This document shows positions 10,300 to 19,282 of a stretch of DNA of 64,000 bases, one piece after another. The position numbers and the translations under genes were made by a program. The notes beneath the pieces were generated by a model, which saw only the letters and a program-made list of their open reading frames with translations, did no database searches and was not told the origin of the DNA. This DNA comes from Lepidurus packardi (lineage: Eukaryota; Arthropoda; Branchiopoda; Notostraca; Triopsidae): the NCBI GenBank assembly GCA_023053545.1, contig JAKZAN010000001.1, positions 12,230,024 to 12,294,023 of the forward strand, read 5' to 3'. Within the stretch, counting starts at the first letter, position 1; each line of letters opens with the position of its first letter.

Positions 10300-10428
10300 C
10301 TGGGTCAAACATGACACTAGTGTGTCATTGGACAACAATGAATTCTTCTTTTTTCAGCTAGTGGAGTGAAAGAAAATTCAAATTTTAGCGACTCTCATCA
10401 ACGAAAATTGATGAGAATCGTGAAGCTA
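10300..10428 (+). repeat. Hairpin-ended repeat element, copy A
   Basis: The last 45 bp form a long hairpin: TTAGC and CTCTCATCAA are mirrored by TTGATGAGAA and GCTAA around the loop CGAAAA (about 10385-10428). The preceding bases (TTTTTCAGCTAGTGGAGTGAAAGAAA) have a diverged counterpart in reverse orientation at 61410-61540. In both copies the hairpin is followed directly by CCTAA repeats. It may be a non-autonomous mobile element; family unknown. Confidence 0.55.
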
Positions 10429-10614
10429 ACCTAATCTAACCTAACTTAATAACCTAACCTAACTTAATAACCTAACCTAAACTAACCTAACCTAATCAAA
10501 CCTAAACTAACCTAATCAAACCTAAACTAACCTAACCTAAACCTAACCTAAGCTAACCTATCCTAACTTAAACCTAACCTATCCTAACTTAACCTAACCT
10601 AACCTAAACTAATG
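10427..10614. repeat. Interstitial telomere-like (CCTAA)n array
   Basis: About 190 bp of CCTAA units with degenerate variants (CTTAATAA, CTAATCAAA, CTATCC). TTAGG/CCTAA is the usual arthropod telomere repeat. The degeneration and internal position show that it is not a working telomere end. Confidence 0.85.
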
Positions 10615-10874
10615 TATTTACAATCCAACTACCATTTTTGAATTCGAGTGACACCCGTTTGTCATTCGTTTTCCGAGAACGTTTTGAAACCATAATACAC
10701 ACTAGTGTCATTTTTATCTCGGATTTCCGAAACTGTTGGAAGATATTGAGAAATAAGGAGCGCCACCTATCGACAAACAGATAACATAGGTACAACTGGA
10801 ATTATTAGCTGAAGTGCCGTAGCTAATGCGGGTTTCCCACATTGCCATAATTAGTAGCATTCGCGAATCCAATT

Positions 10875-12839
10875 ATGGAGATCAAAAAGAGACTTGTGCT
10901 TTGTCTTTTAAGGAACGACTTACGTTATCATGACAATGAAGTGAGCGCTTATGTGCTGTTAATTACGTTACATAATTAATTTATACGTTACGTAATTAAT
11001 TTCCTTTTCTCTACTGAACGCCAGGTACTGCTCCATGGGTACGATAATGCGGATTTCATGCTTCCAGTTTATTGTTTCGATCCACGCCAATTTCAAAGGA
11101 CTCAGCGTTACGGTTTTGCTAAAACAGGGCCTTTTCGAGCAAAATTTTTAATAGAGGCTGTGGAAGACTTGCGTAAAACCCTTGTGAAACATGGCAGGTA
11201 AAGCTTCCCATCAAAGGTATTGTACATATTCCCACTAATTTACTTTATTTTCTATATTCTGTGTTCAAAGTAATCTCTATGTTAACTGTCGCACACCCGA
11301 AGAAACTATCTCTGCCTTAGTTAAAAAGTGGACAGGATCCTACAAAATCAGCCTGGTTTTGCAACAAGAAGCAGCTAGCGAAGAATTAAAAGTTGAGAAG
11401 TCGCTACAAAACATATGCGAAGCTGGTCAAGTCAGCTACCAAACAATCTGGGGTTCAACATTGTATCACACAAAAGATGTGCCGTTTCCCGTTTCCAAGT
11501 ACTATTTGCTATAGTAATACTAATTACTAGAGAAACTTATTAGGGTGCCGGACACGTACACACAATTCAGAAAGCTCGTCGAAACCCAATGCCAAATTCG
11601 AGTGGAACAAAAAATGCCCAAACAATTGAAACCAGCTCCTTCAGGGATGGACGAATGGGGCGAAATCCCTTCCTTAGCTAGCTTAGGTGTTGCAGAGCCA
11701 CGACTGGATCCTAGGACGGCGTTTCCCTTCTGTGGAGGTGAAACTACTGGCTTAGAAAGACTACGGTTTTACTACTGGGAATCCAACAATGTCGCCCAGT
11801 ACAAGTCCACTCGTAACGGACTCGTTGGCGCAGATTATTCGACCAAATTCAGTCCTTGGTTAAGTCTAGGATGCATTTCACCTCGTCGAATCTCTTCTGA
11901 AACAAGAACCTATGAAGCTAAACGCACAGCCAACGATTCAACATACTGGGTTATCTTTGAGTTGTTATGGCGTGATTATTTCCGCTTCGTCTGTCTGAAG
12001 TACGGTACAAGGATTTTCTATGCTTCGGGTATTATGGGGAAAAACGTGAATTGGAAGAAAGACGAGAAACAGATTCAAGCCTGGAAAGGTATATAACAAC
12101 AAAATATGTAACATTCGTATCGCATTGTCACACTTGAGTCGTGACGCTTTGCAGATGGAAATACGGGCGTACCGTTTGTAGATGCCAATATGCGCGAATT
12201 GCTATTGACGGGCTGGATGTCTAACCGAGGTAGACAGAATGTAGCCTCGTTTCTGGTCAAGGATCTGGGTATAGACTGGCGTGTTGGAGCAGAATGGTTC
12301 GAATCATATCTGGTACGAAACCCATGGATTATGTGTTCTTATGAAATAAGGACAGTACTTTAATATACATTTCTTACTAGTTAGATCATGACGTTTATAG
12401 TAATTATGGTAACTGGAACTACTCAGCTGGTATTGGCAACGACCCTAGGGAAAACCGACATTTCAACATGATCAAGCAAGCCACCGACTATGATGCTAAA
12501 GGAGACTATGTGCGCTTATGGGTTCCGGAATTGAAGGTCATAGCTGATACTAGAATTCACGCCCCTTGGATGTTATCCAATCAGGAATTGGTGCGAGCTG
12601 AACTGCAACTCGGTGCCACCTATCCAAAGCCTATTACTATCTCGCCCCATTGGGGTAAACACATTTCCGGCCTAGTAAGTTTCTGCACATTTCTGGTATC
12701 TGCCAGAAAATGAGAGCGAGAGAGTCAATCTTAATGCATTATTTTATAGGGCCGTGGAGTAACTACAAATAAGCCTCTGTTGAACGGCCAGCAGCGTGGC
12801 ATTGACTTTTATTTTAAATCAGGTAATAATAATAAGTGA
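10875..12839 (+). CDS. cry-DASH: Cryptochrome DASH
   Basis: Seven exons: 10875-10940, 11025-11197, 11271-11498, 11544-12088, 12155-12312, 12381-12674, 12750-12839; 517 residues, the normal length. The family is recognised by the N-terminal photolyase domain ([34 protein letters not shown]) and the FAD-binding half: [12 protein letters not shown] near residue 260, [28 protein letters not shown] near 355-373, DPRENRHFN and HAPWML near 450. Cry-DASH proteins bind FAD and repair cyclobutane dimers in single-stranded or loop DNA; some act as blue-light sensors. The last codons (GNNNK, stop) are read through what would otherwise be a donor site, so the very C-terminus is less sure. The gene is missing from many insects, which fits a crustacean source. 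Confidence 0.93.
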
Positions 12840-13109
12840 ATCTGTACCAAAGCAAAATACATGAACTTTTATCAATAAGATATCAAGTAAAGCAAATAAG
12901 CAATTAATAAAATCGTAAACCTTAGTTATCCAAAATCTTAATTAAGAAAATAACATAAAAATATATCACCGTCCCTCCGGATTTGAATCTGGCGCCTTTG
13001 GCGAACAACACCACAACGGCAGAAACGCGTACCATCTTGTACTTTCCGGTTGTCGAAGCTGCCATTTTAGACGGGATTTTAGTTCCATCAGAGAAAACTT
13101 TTTATCGAA

Positions 13110-13646
13110 ATGGCAAAGGCTCTGACTGGTTTGGCTGCCAAAGCTCCGGCATTGATGAAAGGTACATTCTAATCTTAAAAAAGAAAATCGTTTTAAGTAG
13201 TAATGCGATGTGAAAGGGAGAGTTTCTAGGAAAAAATTTGACATGAAGTTGAATCACGTTTATAGTTTGTTGCATATAAATAGTAATGTGTTTTTTCCTT
13301 TCAAATTTGTTACAGGAGTTGTAGATTATTCTACCCCTCGACTCAAGACTTTCTGGCACTATGCTCGCATCGAACTTGCCCCTCCTACTCCCGCAGATGT
13401 CCCTAAAATCAGCGAAGGTTTGAACAAATTGCTGGTTTCAGCACGCACTGGCAAATGGAAGCAAGTCCCCGTGAAGGTAAGAACGATACGATGCTATAGT
13501 TGCTAAATTATACCTCTTAATCTAAACCATCTACAATGACTGTCTAGGAGGCATGGTTGAATACCCTGATTACCATGGAAATTGCTTTCTGGTTCTTTGT
13601 TGGAGAGTGCATTGGCAAGGGCAGCATTGTTGGATACCAAGTTTGA
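13110..13646 (+). CDS. ATPsynG: Mitochondrial ATP synthase subunit g
   Basis: Three exons: 13110-13161, 13316-13476, 13548-13646; 103 residues, the usual size. The order MAKALTGLAAKAPALMKG, YSTPRLKTFWHYARIELAPP, WKQVPVKEAWLNTLITMEIA and a C-terminal hydrophobic segment with FVGECIGKGSIVGYQV matches subunit g (ATP5MG) of animals. This small inner-membrane protein of the Fo part helps dimerise ATP synthase and shape cristae. The C-terminal helix with a GxxxG-like pattern is visible. It lies 270 bp downstream of cry-DASH on the same strand; no functional link is implied. Confidence 0.92.
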
Positions 13647-13887
13647 GCCAGAAAAAGTTAATTTTGAGTCTTGTAGATAAACTCAGTGAGTCAATACACG
13701 TTTAAGTGGCTATTGACCTTTCCACACATACAATTACAGTACCCCATGCTACGTTTTCACCATTACTAATTGTTAACCCACCCAAAACGCAGTTCACGAC
13801 CACTTCAACAGGAAAGACGAGGGATTTTTGGATTTTCTTGACTCACCATGGCCAGATACTAATTCACTTTCGAGATTCAGAACTGAG

Positions 13888-15839
13888 TTAATTTTTCCAC
13901 CGAACAGTCTACAAACCAAAAATGCACAATTATAAATACAAAATTCAAATAAAAAAATTTATTTATATATAGTTTATATAAAAATATTTATATATAGTTT
14001 ATATAGGATAATAAAATGATTATAATATATAAACAATAAAACAAACCTGGAGTTACTTACAGATACTTTTAAAGCTTGTTCGGCATACATTTTCTCTTGA
14101 GTACAGGGTTCTAAGCATTCCGCGTACTGTCGCAAGGCCTGTCGGTCTTTCAAGACTGTATAGGTATCTACCAGAACTCGGTGTCGCTTGAATTTCTTTG
14201 CTAAGTTCAAGCGAGCTTCATAGGAGTCGATAAAGGTCAGCAAACGGTCAAAAAGCGGTGACGGACCGCATAATTGAAACAAAATTTCGACTAGCCTTGT
14301 TAAAGGCACGTGCCCGGCGTATTTCGCCGAACCTAACATAGACTGCAAGAAAAAAACGGTTATCGAAGGTTGTATAGGTTGGGCAAGTGCATTTAAGTAA
14401 GTATATAAGTACGATTCGTACTGTACCTTTGTAATCACAAGCTTTTCAATATTATCAAAGTCTTTCTCAGACGCTCTGGCGGCAACAGCATTCCATATCC
14501 AAGCTTTGTCTTCGATACCGAATCTTTGCCGCATGGCTGAGGGCGACGCCAGTAAAGAATCCATTGAGCTCCAATGATGGAGACAACAGTATTGCAAAGA
14601 GGGAAGCAAGGCTGCGCCAACTAGTTCGGAAGCTTTGGGAGATTGGGCAATCAAATTCGATGACGCAAGAGGGGAGTTTGGTACCGGTCGTTTTTGACCA
14701 TCAGATGCTACTGGTATCTGACGTTCTAGAGAAATACAGAAATTTCCATATATATGAGATTTTAAGACAATAAAAAATTATTTACGAAGCAGTTCCACAT
14801 GTTCTTGGATCAACACCGCAGCGTCTTCTAGTTCAATCGCTCCTTGGAAATGGTTTTTGTAGCACGTTTGCAACGACCGCACAACTTGTTCCCCAGGTAC
14901 TGGTTCTTTCTTCTGTTTGGTGGCTAAAAGTCGGGAAATGGAATGTCTGTAAGAAAGCATGGCAGCGTCAGCACTCCGGCCTAGCATCCTAAACACAAAC
15001 TGTTACAATCACAATTTTATATCAGGGCAACTAACGTAAGAAAGTCCAAGGAGGTTGTGTAATCTTCTTTGGCTAGCAATACGCTAAGATATTGTTGACA
15101 AGCACTAGGCTTGGCAGCCAAAAGTCGGTTAAATAACGTTGATTTGAGGGATTTCTGAAGGTAAAGTGCGACCTGCAACAAAAGAAAACATAAATTAGTC
15201 AAAATAAAGCGAGAAAAAATAAGTATTTGTGAAGTATACAGCCGTCAGGGCGTCGCCATCACCCAGAGCCACTGCTTGATCCAAAAGCTCTTGTTTTTGT
15301 TGTACACTCCGGAAAAGATTCAAATTGCATGGCCGGCTGAGCATCAAATTTAACACTGCTTCTCGTGCAGAAGGGTTTACTGTCTGTGTAAATCCCTTTC
15401 GTTATTTACGTTTCTCACTGAAGTCTTTACTTAAGATTGATTGATCTCTAGGACATGGTTATATTTACCTGGTGGCCAATATTTGTTACCAAATTATAAT
15501 TTCTTGGTTCAAGTAAAGCGGGGTGTGGCGTTGTGCTTATCCCACTGCTTCCAGAAGCAAGGCTATTTAGCGATGATGTTGAAGTGGAAGGCTTCATTTT
15601 TTGTCTTTGGTCTCCAACAAAGTTTTCCCGCAGTTGTTGAGACAGTTTGGCGGTTTGGTTAAACGAAACACCAAAAAGTCCCGATTCATCCTGAAAGTAC
15701 AAGGTAAACATGAAAGGTATTTATCAAAATTAAGTTAAAAAATGAATAAACAATTAGAACTTGCCTCATCGTTTTCATTGAAGCTGAATCCTTTCATACT
15801 TGAAGTGTTCCAAAAATCCTCATCGTCCCCATTGGCCAT
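13888..15839 (-). CDS. VIPAS39: VIPAS39 / SPE-39, VPS33B-interacting trafficking protein
   Basis: Eight exons on the minus strand: 15839-15765, 15690-15469, 15383-15240, 15172-15036, 14988-14786, 14725-14427, 14342-14061, 13908-13888; 460 residues against about 490 in vertebrates. Matching segments include the acidic start with DDEDFWNTSS, SGDGNA-like GDGDALTA, the helical Vps16-like region from about residue 100 on, and the C-terminus ending RWKN, as in the family. VIPAS39 pairs with VPS33B in the CHEVI tether for recycling endosomes, lysosome-related organelles and apical membrane traffic. The first intron uses a GC donor (GAG|GCAAGT). The acceptor of exon 6 has two candidates; the one with the better pyrimidine tract (CTCTAG) was chosen. 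A predicted internal coding run past 14061 is intron read-through. Confidence 0.88.
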
Positions 15840-16253
15840 GATGACTAACTTTAATTGTCGTCAGCCACTTCAATCTTCACTAGCCAGATTAGATTAATTC
15901 ATTATAATTAAAGCAAACTTTCAGTTTACCTTACAAGTAACTAACTATAACGAATACCGGAGTAAAAGTTTCCCGCTATGGCTTTCACTCATTAAATATT
16001 TCACTGTTGTTTACATCTACTCCAACTACAAGTTTTCGTGTGGTTTTGACTTTTTATTGGCGGCTATAACATTCTTATTGGCTAGAATATCAAAGCCAGT
16101 CCTTGATTGGCCTTCCAGTTTTCACAAACGACGCCTCCTACCATGCTGCACTTGTTGACTTACATTTGACTAATCCTGAGCTAGAAGAGTAATCTCATTT
16201 TAATTATAACTTGAAAATTCAAATTGTAATCAATTTTGTTATTTTAGAGAAGG
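15840..16253. promoter_or_regulatory. Divergent promoter region between VIPAS39 and the coiled-coil gene
   Basis: The two start codons point away from each other across 414 bp. A likely 5'-UTR intron of the right-hand gene ends at TTATTTTAG just before its AUG, so the shared promoter DNA is probably only 250-300 bp. No TATA box is evident, as is common for divergent housekeeping genes. Confidence 0.5.
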
Positions 16254-16754
16254 ATGGTTGGCTTCTTTGTTGATGGACCAACGGCGTCGAAACGTCAACG
16301 CCCTGATCCATATACAATACAAATGGGGCGTGGGACACAAACTTCCACGCCACGACCTGCGGTGGAAGCTAGTTTGACAGCTAATGGATTGAGAAAAGCC
16401 AAAACAGTCCACTTGGAAACTTTTGCCTGTTCTTTAAAAAGTTCCAGTAGTACTTTAGATGCCTGCCAGTCAGAGAATAGCAGTGTACCGCCGTCCAACT
16501 CGGAAGAGGAAGTTCGTACACGGAGTCAGCGATACTTGCGTACTTACGACCTTTTAAACGAAAGCGGACTCTTAGGAGTCTATACACAAACAGCAGACAT
16601 GATTAAGAAAAACCGGGAACTCGATGTAGAGATCCAAAGCCTGAAAGAGCAAACTGCAGCGTTTGTTCAATCAGTTCTTTCCAATCCTGAAAATCGACAT
16701 TTTACTCCTTCCGTCTTTAAGTACACAACCAATAACAAAATTAACACATCGTGA
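16254..16754 (+). CDS. Small coiled-coil protein, possibly CIPC-like
   Basis: A single-exon frame of 166 residues. The AUG follows an acceptor-like TTATTTTAG by a few bases, suggesting a non-coding first exon. The first half is Ser/Thr rich with basic patches (ASKRQRPDPY). The end holds RYLRTYDLLNESGLLGVY followed by a predicted amphipathic coil (MIKKNRELDVEIQSLKEQ) and LSNPENR. This last part weakly recalls the C-terminal coil of CLOCK-interacting CIPC proteins (a leucine-rich GLL box, then a coil), but the likeness is from memory and short. Codon pattern and length suggest a real gene; the function is not established. Confidence 0.6.
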   Translation: MVGFFVDGPTASKRQRPDPYTIQMGRGTQTSTPRPAVEASLTANGLRKAKTVHLETFACSLKSSSSTLDACQSENSSVPPSNSEEEVRTRSQRYLRTYDLLNESGLLGVYTQTADMIKKNRELDVEIQSLKEQTAAFVQSVLSNPENRHFTPSVFKYTTNNKINTS

Positions 16755-16951
16755 GTTCCGGCCCTTTCGAGAGACAATCAAGTCGCGAACTTAAGAAATT
16801 TGAATACGTGATGAAGAAAAACCGCGCAAATTGGGTTCCTTAGGCTTGCCATGCATTTGGTCTCCTTTTGTAACTTTTCCCATGAAGTTTCCATTCTAGG
16901 GCTATGCATGTTCTGACTCTCCTATGCACAAATTATGTCAATAAGAATATG

Positions 16952-17869
16952 TCAATAGGAATACAAAGCACGGTATTCTATTATATAACTACCGAACGAA
17001 AAGTCCACCACTTTTTTAATCTCTTCCAGCTTGGACTCCAGAAAATGGACCCTTCTCCGCAGCCTGGTTATTTCTGCCTTCCGCGCGGCACATAATTGGC
17101 GTCTTTTCTTGGAAATGGCTTGAAATTTGGCTAACTTGGCTTTCACATGCTCTATAGTCTGAGGCGCGGACGGTTCAAGTAGAGGAGTGGTTGAGGAGGT
17201 CACGTTAGGCTCTCTTTCGCGTTCTTGGTCTCCAAAATAGACGGCCAAGTCCTTTCCCAGGCCCATAGCCTTGCAGTACTTTAAGCCTGCAGATCGAGGC
17301 AACGAGGTTGAGCTGGGACAGGTTTCGTCTTCATCGTCGTCATCTTCAGAGGAGGAACCCGTTGAATACAAGTCGATTTCGCCATTACACGCACTACTAG
17401 GTTGTTTATGAGCATAGTCATGACAATGCAACGCCGCCGCAGCTGCTGCTGCTGCAGAAATGAGATTACCAGCTGGAGGTACTGGATTGTCGCCTGGGAC
17501 GCTCGTCTCGTCCCCTGATCGTGACTCAATTTCTTCCAGTTCGTTTTCAGGACCAGGAGATTCAAGTTCAACTGGAGCTGGAAGTCCCTGTCGTGGTCGA
17601 AAAATGACGGGGTCAAATATGGTTGGAATACTGCCCGCTTTGAGTCGCTTTTTGAATCCGTCCGCCCCAATCGTGAAGCAGTCGTTAGTGAAGTGTGCTG
17701 AACAGATCACGTCGTACTTTTTTATTGGTAACCAAGTTTCCTTCCATCTCATTGCGTATAACCATCTTACGAACAAATCTTGCCCACTAGGGAGCTTATG
17801 AAAGGATACTTCCACATCGGCACGATATCTGATCCCACATTCTTTGTAAATACATTTCTTAATGCCCAT
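16952..17869 (-). CDS. THAP-domain zinc-finger protein
   Basis: A 305-residue frame. Residues 1-86 form a THAP domain: Cys6, Cys11, Cys56 and His59 (CSAHF) give the C2CH zinc site, and SIPTIF near 81-86 is the closing AVPTIF-type motif. The middle is low complexity with an alanine run, a Glu/Asp/Ser tract and proline-rich parts. Near the C-terminus a basic coiled coil (residues about 235-285) resembles the coil found in many THAP proteins. THAP domains bind DNA; both host regulators and domesticated P-element transposases carry them, and no transposase core is present here. The start codon follows an acceptor (TTATTTTAG), so a non-coding upstream exon is likely. It is convergent with the coiled-coil gene, with 197 bp between the stop codons. 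Confidence 0.85.
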   Translation of the reverse strand: MGIKKCIYKECGIRYRADVEVSFHKLPSGQDLFVRWLYAMRWKETWLPIKKYDVICSAHFTNDCFTIGADGFKKRLKAGSIPTIFDPVIFRPRQGLPAPVELESPGPENELEEIESRSGDETSVPGDNPVPPAGNLISAAAAAAAALHCHDYAHKQPSSACNGEIDLYSTGSSSEDDDDEDETCPSSTSLPRSAGLKYCKAMGLGKDLAVYFGDQEREREPNVTSSTTPLLEPSAPQTIEHVKAKLAKFQAISKKRRQLCAARKAEITRLRRRVHFLESKLEEIKKVVDFSFGSYIIEYRALYSY

Positions 17870-18256
17870 ATCTAAAATAAAAAGTAAAACGTAGCTTAAT
17901 ATTTGCAGTATTTAGTACAATAGAACCGCTTACTTGTTTTTCTAGACCAATCTCAAATTTCCCTGCACAACATGCCATGCAAATTTAAAAATCGACATCG
18001 AATTATTTACTTACCGTCGATTCTTTTAACGAAATCGATTACTTACTTACGATAATTCTTAAAGAAAACGAAGCAATGAGTTTTGGTTTTGTGCATTGCT
18101 AAAAATATAAGCTTCTGAAATCAGGGCAGACAAAATAATGCTCGAGTTTATCAATACTTTCCAAGTTTTAGGCTAGATTGCGGTAGTTTACATTCATAGA
18201 AGGTAATTTTCTTTAATTGTTTAATAAAGTGTGGTAGTTTTCTTGAATCTTCACAA
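17870..18256. other. Spacer between the THAP gene and the tRNA array
   Basis: About 390 bp, AT-rich, probably holding the 5'-UTR exon and promoter of the minus-strand THAP gene. No other feature is seen. Confidence 0.5.
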
Positions 18257-18327
18257 GCATCGATGGTTCAGTGGTAGAATGCTCGCCTGCCACGCGGGCG
18301 GCCCGGGTTCGATTCCCGGTCGATGCA
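18257..18327 (+). tRNA. tRNA-Gly-GCC: tRNA-Gly (GCC), copy 1
   Basis: 71 nt. Acceptor GCATCGA pairs with TCGATGC; the anticodon loop is CTGCCAC with anticodon GCC; the T arm is CCCGGGTTCGATTCCCGG. The internal promoter boxes A (TGGTTCAGTGG) and B (GGTTCGATTCC) are intact, and a T6 terminator follows. Confidence 0.96.
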
Positions 18328-18433
18328 ATTTTTTGGGGTGTAAACATTGCAAGTCGTTTACCCAAATTTCTATAAATTTAAAGGTTTGGACCAAATTCAG
18401 CTCCTGTACAGTTATGGAAGGTTAATTTTTCAA

Positions 18434-18504
18434 GCATCGATGGTTCAGTGGTAGAATGCTCGCCTGCCACGCGGGCGGCCCGGGTTCGATTCCCGGTCGA
18501 TGCA
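18434..18504 (+). tRNA. tRNA-Gly-GCC: tRNA-Gly (GCC), copy 2
   Basis: Same 71-nt sequence as copy 1, with both promoter boxes and a T6 terminator. Confidence 0.96.
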
Positions 18505-18611
18505 CATTTTTTGGGGTGTAAACATTGCAAGTCATTTACCCAAATTTCTATAAATTTAAAGGTTTAGACCAAATTCAGCTCCAGTTCAGTTATGGAAGGT
18601 TAATTTTTCAA

Positions 18612-18682
18612 GCATCGAGCGTTCAGTGGTAGAATGCTCGCCTGCCACGCGGGCGGCCCGGGTTCGATTCCCGGTCGATGCA
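18612..18682 (+). tRNA. tRNA-Gly-GCC: tRNA-Gly (GCC), copy 3, altered at positions 8-9
   Basis: Identical to copy 1 except that TG at positions 8-9 reads GC. The conserved U8 is lost and box A starts GCGTTCAG, so transcription or folding may be impaired. The anticodon GCC, T arm and T6 terminator are unchanged. Confidence 0.85.
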
Positions 18683-18789
18683 CATTTTTTGGGGTGTAAA
18701 CATTGCAAGCCATTTACCCAAATTTCTATAAATTTAAAGGTTTAGACCAAATTCAGCTCCAGTACAGTTATGGAAGGTCAATTTTTCAA

Positions 18790-18860
18790 GCATCGAGCGT
18801 TCACTGGTAGAATGCTCGCCTGCCACGCGGGCGGCCCGGGTTCGATTCCCGGTCGATGCA
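18790..18860 (+). tRNA. tRNA-Gly-GCC: tRNA-Gly (GCC), copy 4, altered at positions 8-9 and 15
   Basis: Shares the GC at positions 8-9 with copy 3 and also has C instead of the conserved purine at position 15 (TTCACTGG). Box A and the D-loop tertiary contacts are hit twice, so this copy is likely weak or silent. Confidence 0.8.
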
Positions 18861-18967
18861 CATTTTTTGGGGTGTAAACATTGCAAGCCATTTACCCAAA
18901 TTTATATACTTTTGAAGTTTTACAACAAATTCAACTCCTGTACAGTCATGGAAGGTTCTTTTTATAA

Positions 18968-19038
18968 GCATCGATGGTTCAGTGGTAGAATGCTCGCCTG
19001 CCACGCGGGCGGCCCGGGTTCGATTCCCGGTCGATGCA
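18968..19038 (+). tRNA. tRNA-Gly-GCC: tRNA-Gly (GCC), copy 5
   Basis: Same sequence as copy 1; it is followed by GAC and a T6 terminator. Confidence 0.96.
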
Positions 19039-19145
19039 GACTTTTTTGGATGTAAAAATTGCAAGCCATTTACCCAAATTTATATACTATTGAAGTTTTA
19101 CAACAAATTCAACTCCAGTACAGTCATGGAAGGTTCTTTTTCTAA

Positions 19146-19216
19146 GCATCGATGGTTCAGTGGTAGAATGCTCGCCTGCCACGCGGGCGGCCCGGGTTCG
19201 ATTCCCGGTCGATGCA
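19146..19216 (+). tRNA. tRNA-Gly-GCC: tRNA-Gly (GCC), copy 6
   Basis: Same sequence as copy 1; terminator T5. Its end is only 66 bp from the AUG of the next protein-coding gene. Confidence 0.96.
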
Positions 19217-19282
19217 CATTTTTAGTGGGTGTAAAAAAACTGCAAGTCATGTCTCTAAATTTCTTGTTATTTTAGTTACAAA

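Larger units (their letters stand above)
9638..10874. other. Repeat-rich spacer before cry-DASH
   Basis: No gene is seen. Short related strings recur within it (GACACTAGTGTGTCAT-like near 10312 and 10708; TTTCCGAGAA followed by GTTTTAAAACC-like near 10105 and 10670). This suggests a mosaic of old mobile-element pieces around the hairpin and CCTAA array described separately. Confidence 0.5.
18257..19260 (+). repeat. 178-bp tandem array carrying six tRNA-Gly genes
   Basis: tRNA starts fall at 18257, 18434, 18612, 18790, 18968 and 19146, so the period is 177 bp once and 178 bp four times. Each unit is a 71-nt tRNA plus about 107 bp of similar spacer (TTTTTTGGGGTGTAAACATTGCAAG near its start). 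Spacers of units 1-4 resemble each other most; those after copies 4 and 5 share TTTTGAAGTTTTACAACAAATTCAACTCC-type changes. A partial seventh spacer runs up to the FKBPL-like start. Confidence 0.92.

Noticed and set aside
10427-10614. A true telomere or chromosome end
   Set aside because: The repeats are degenerate, short and internal, with ordinary genes on both sides.
16952-17869. P-element transposase because of the THAP domain
   Set aside because: No RNase H-like catalytic core follows the THAP domain; the rest is low complexity and a coiled coil.
18257-19260. CRISPR-like array because of regular repeats and spacers
   Set aside because: The repeated part is a complete tRNA-Gly gene and the spacers are homologous to each other; the genome is eukaryotic.
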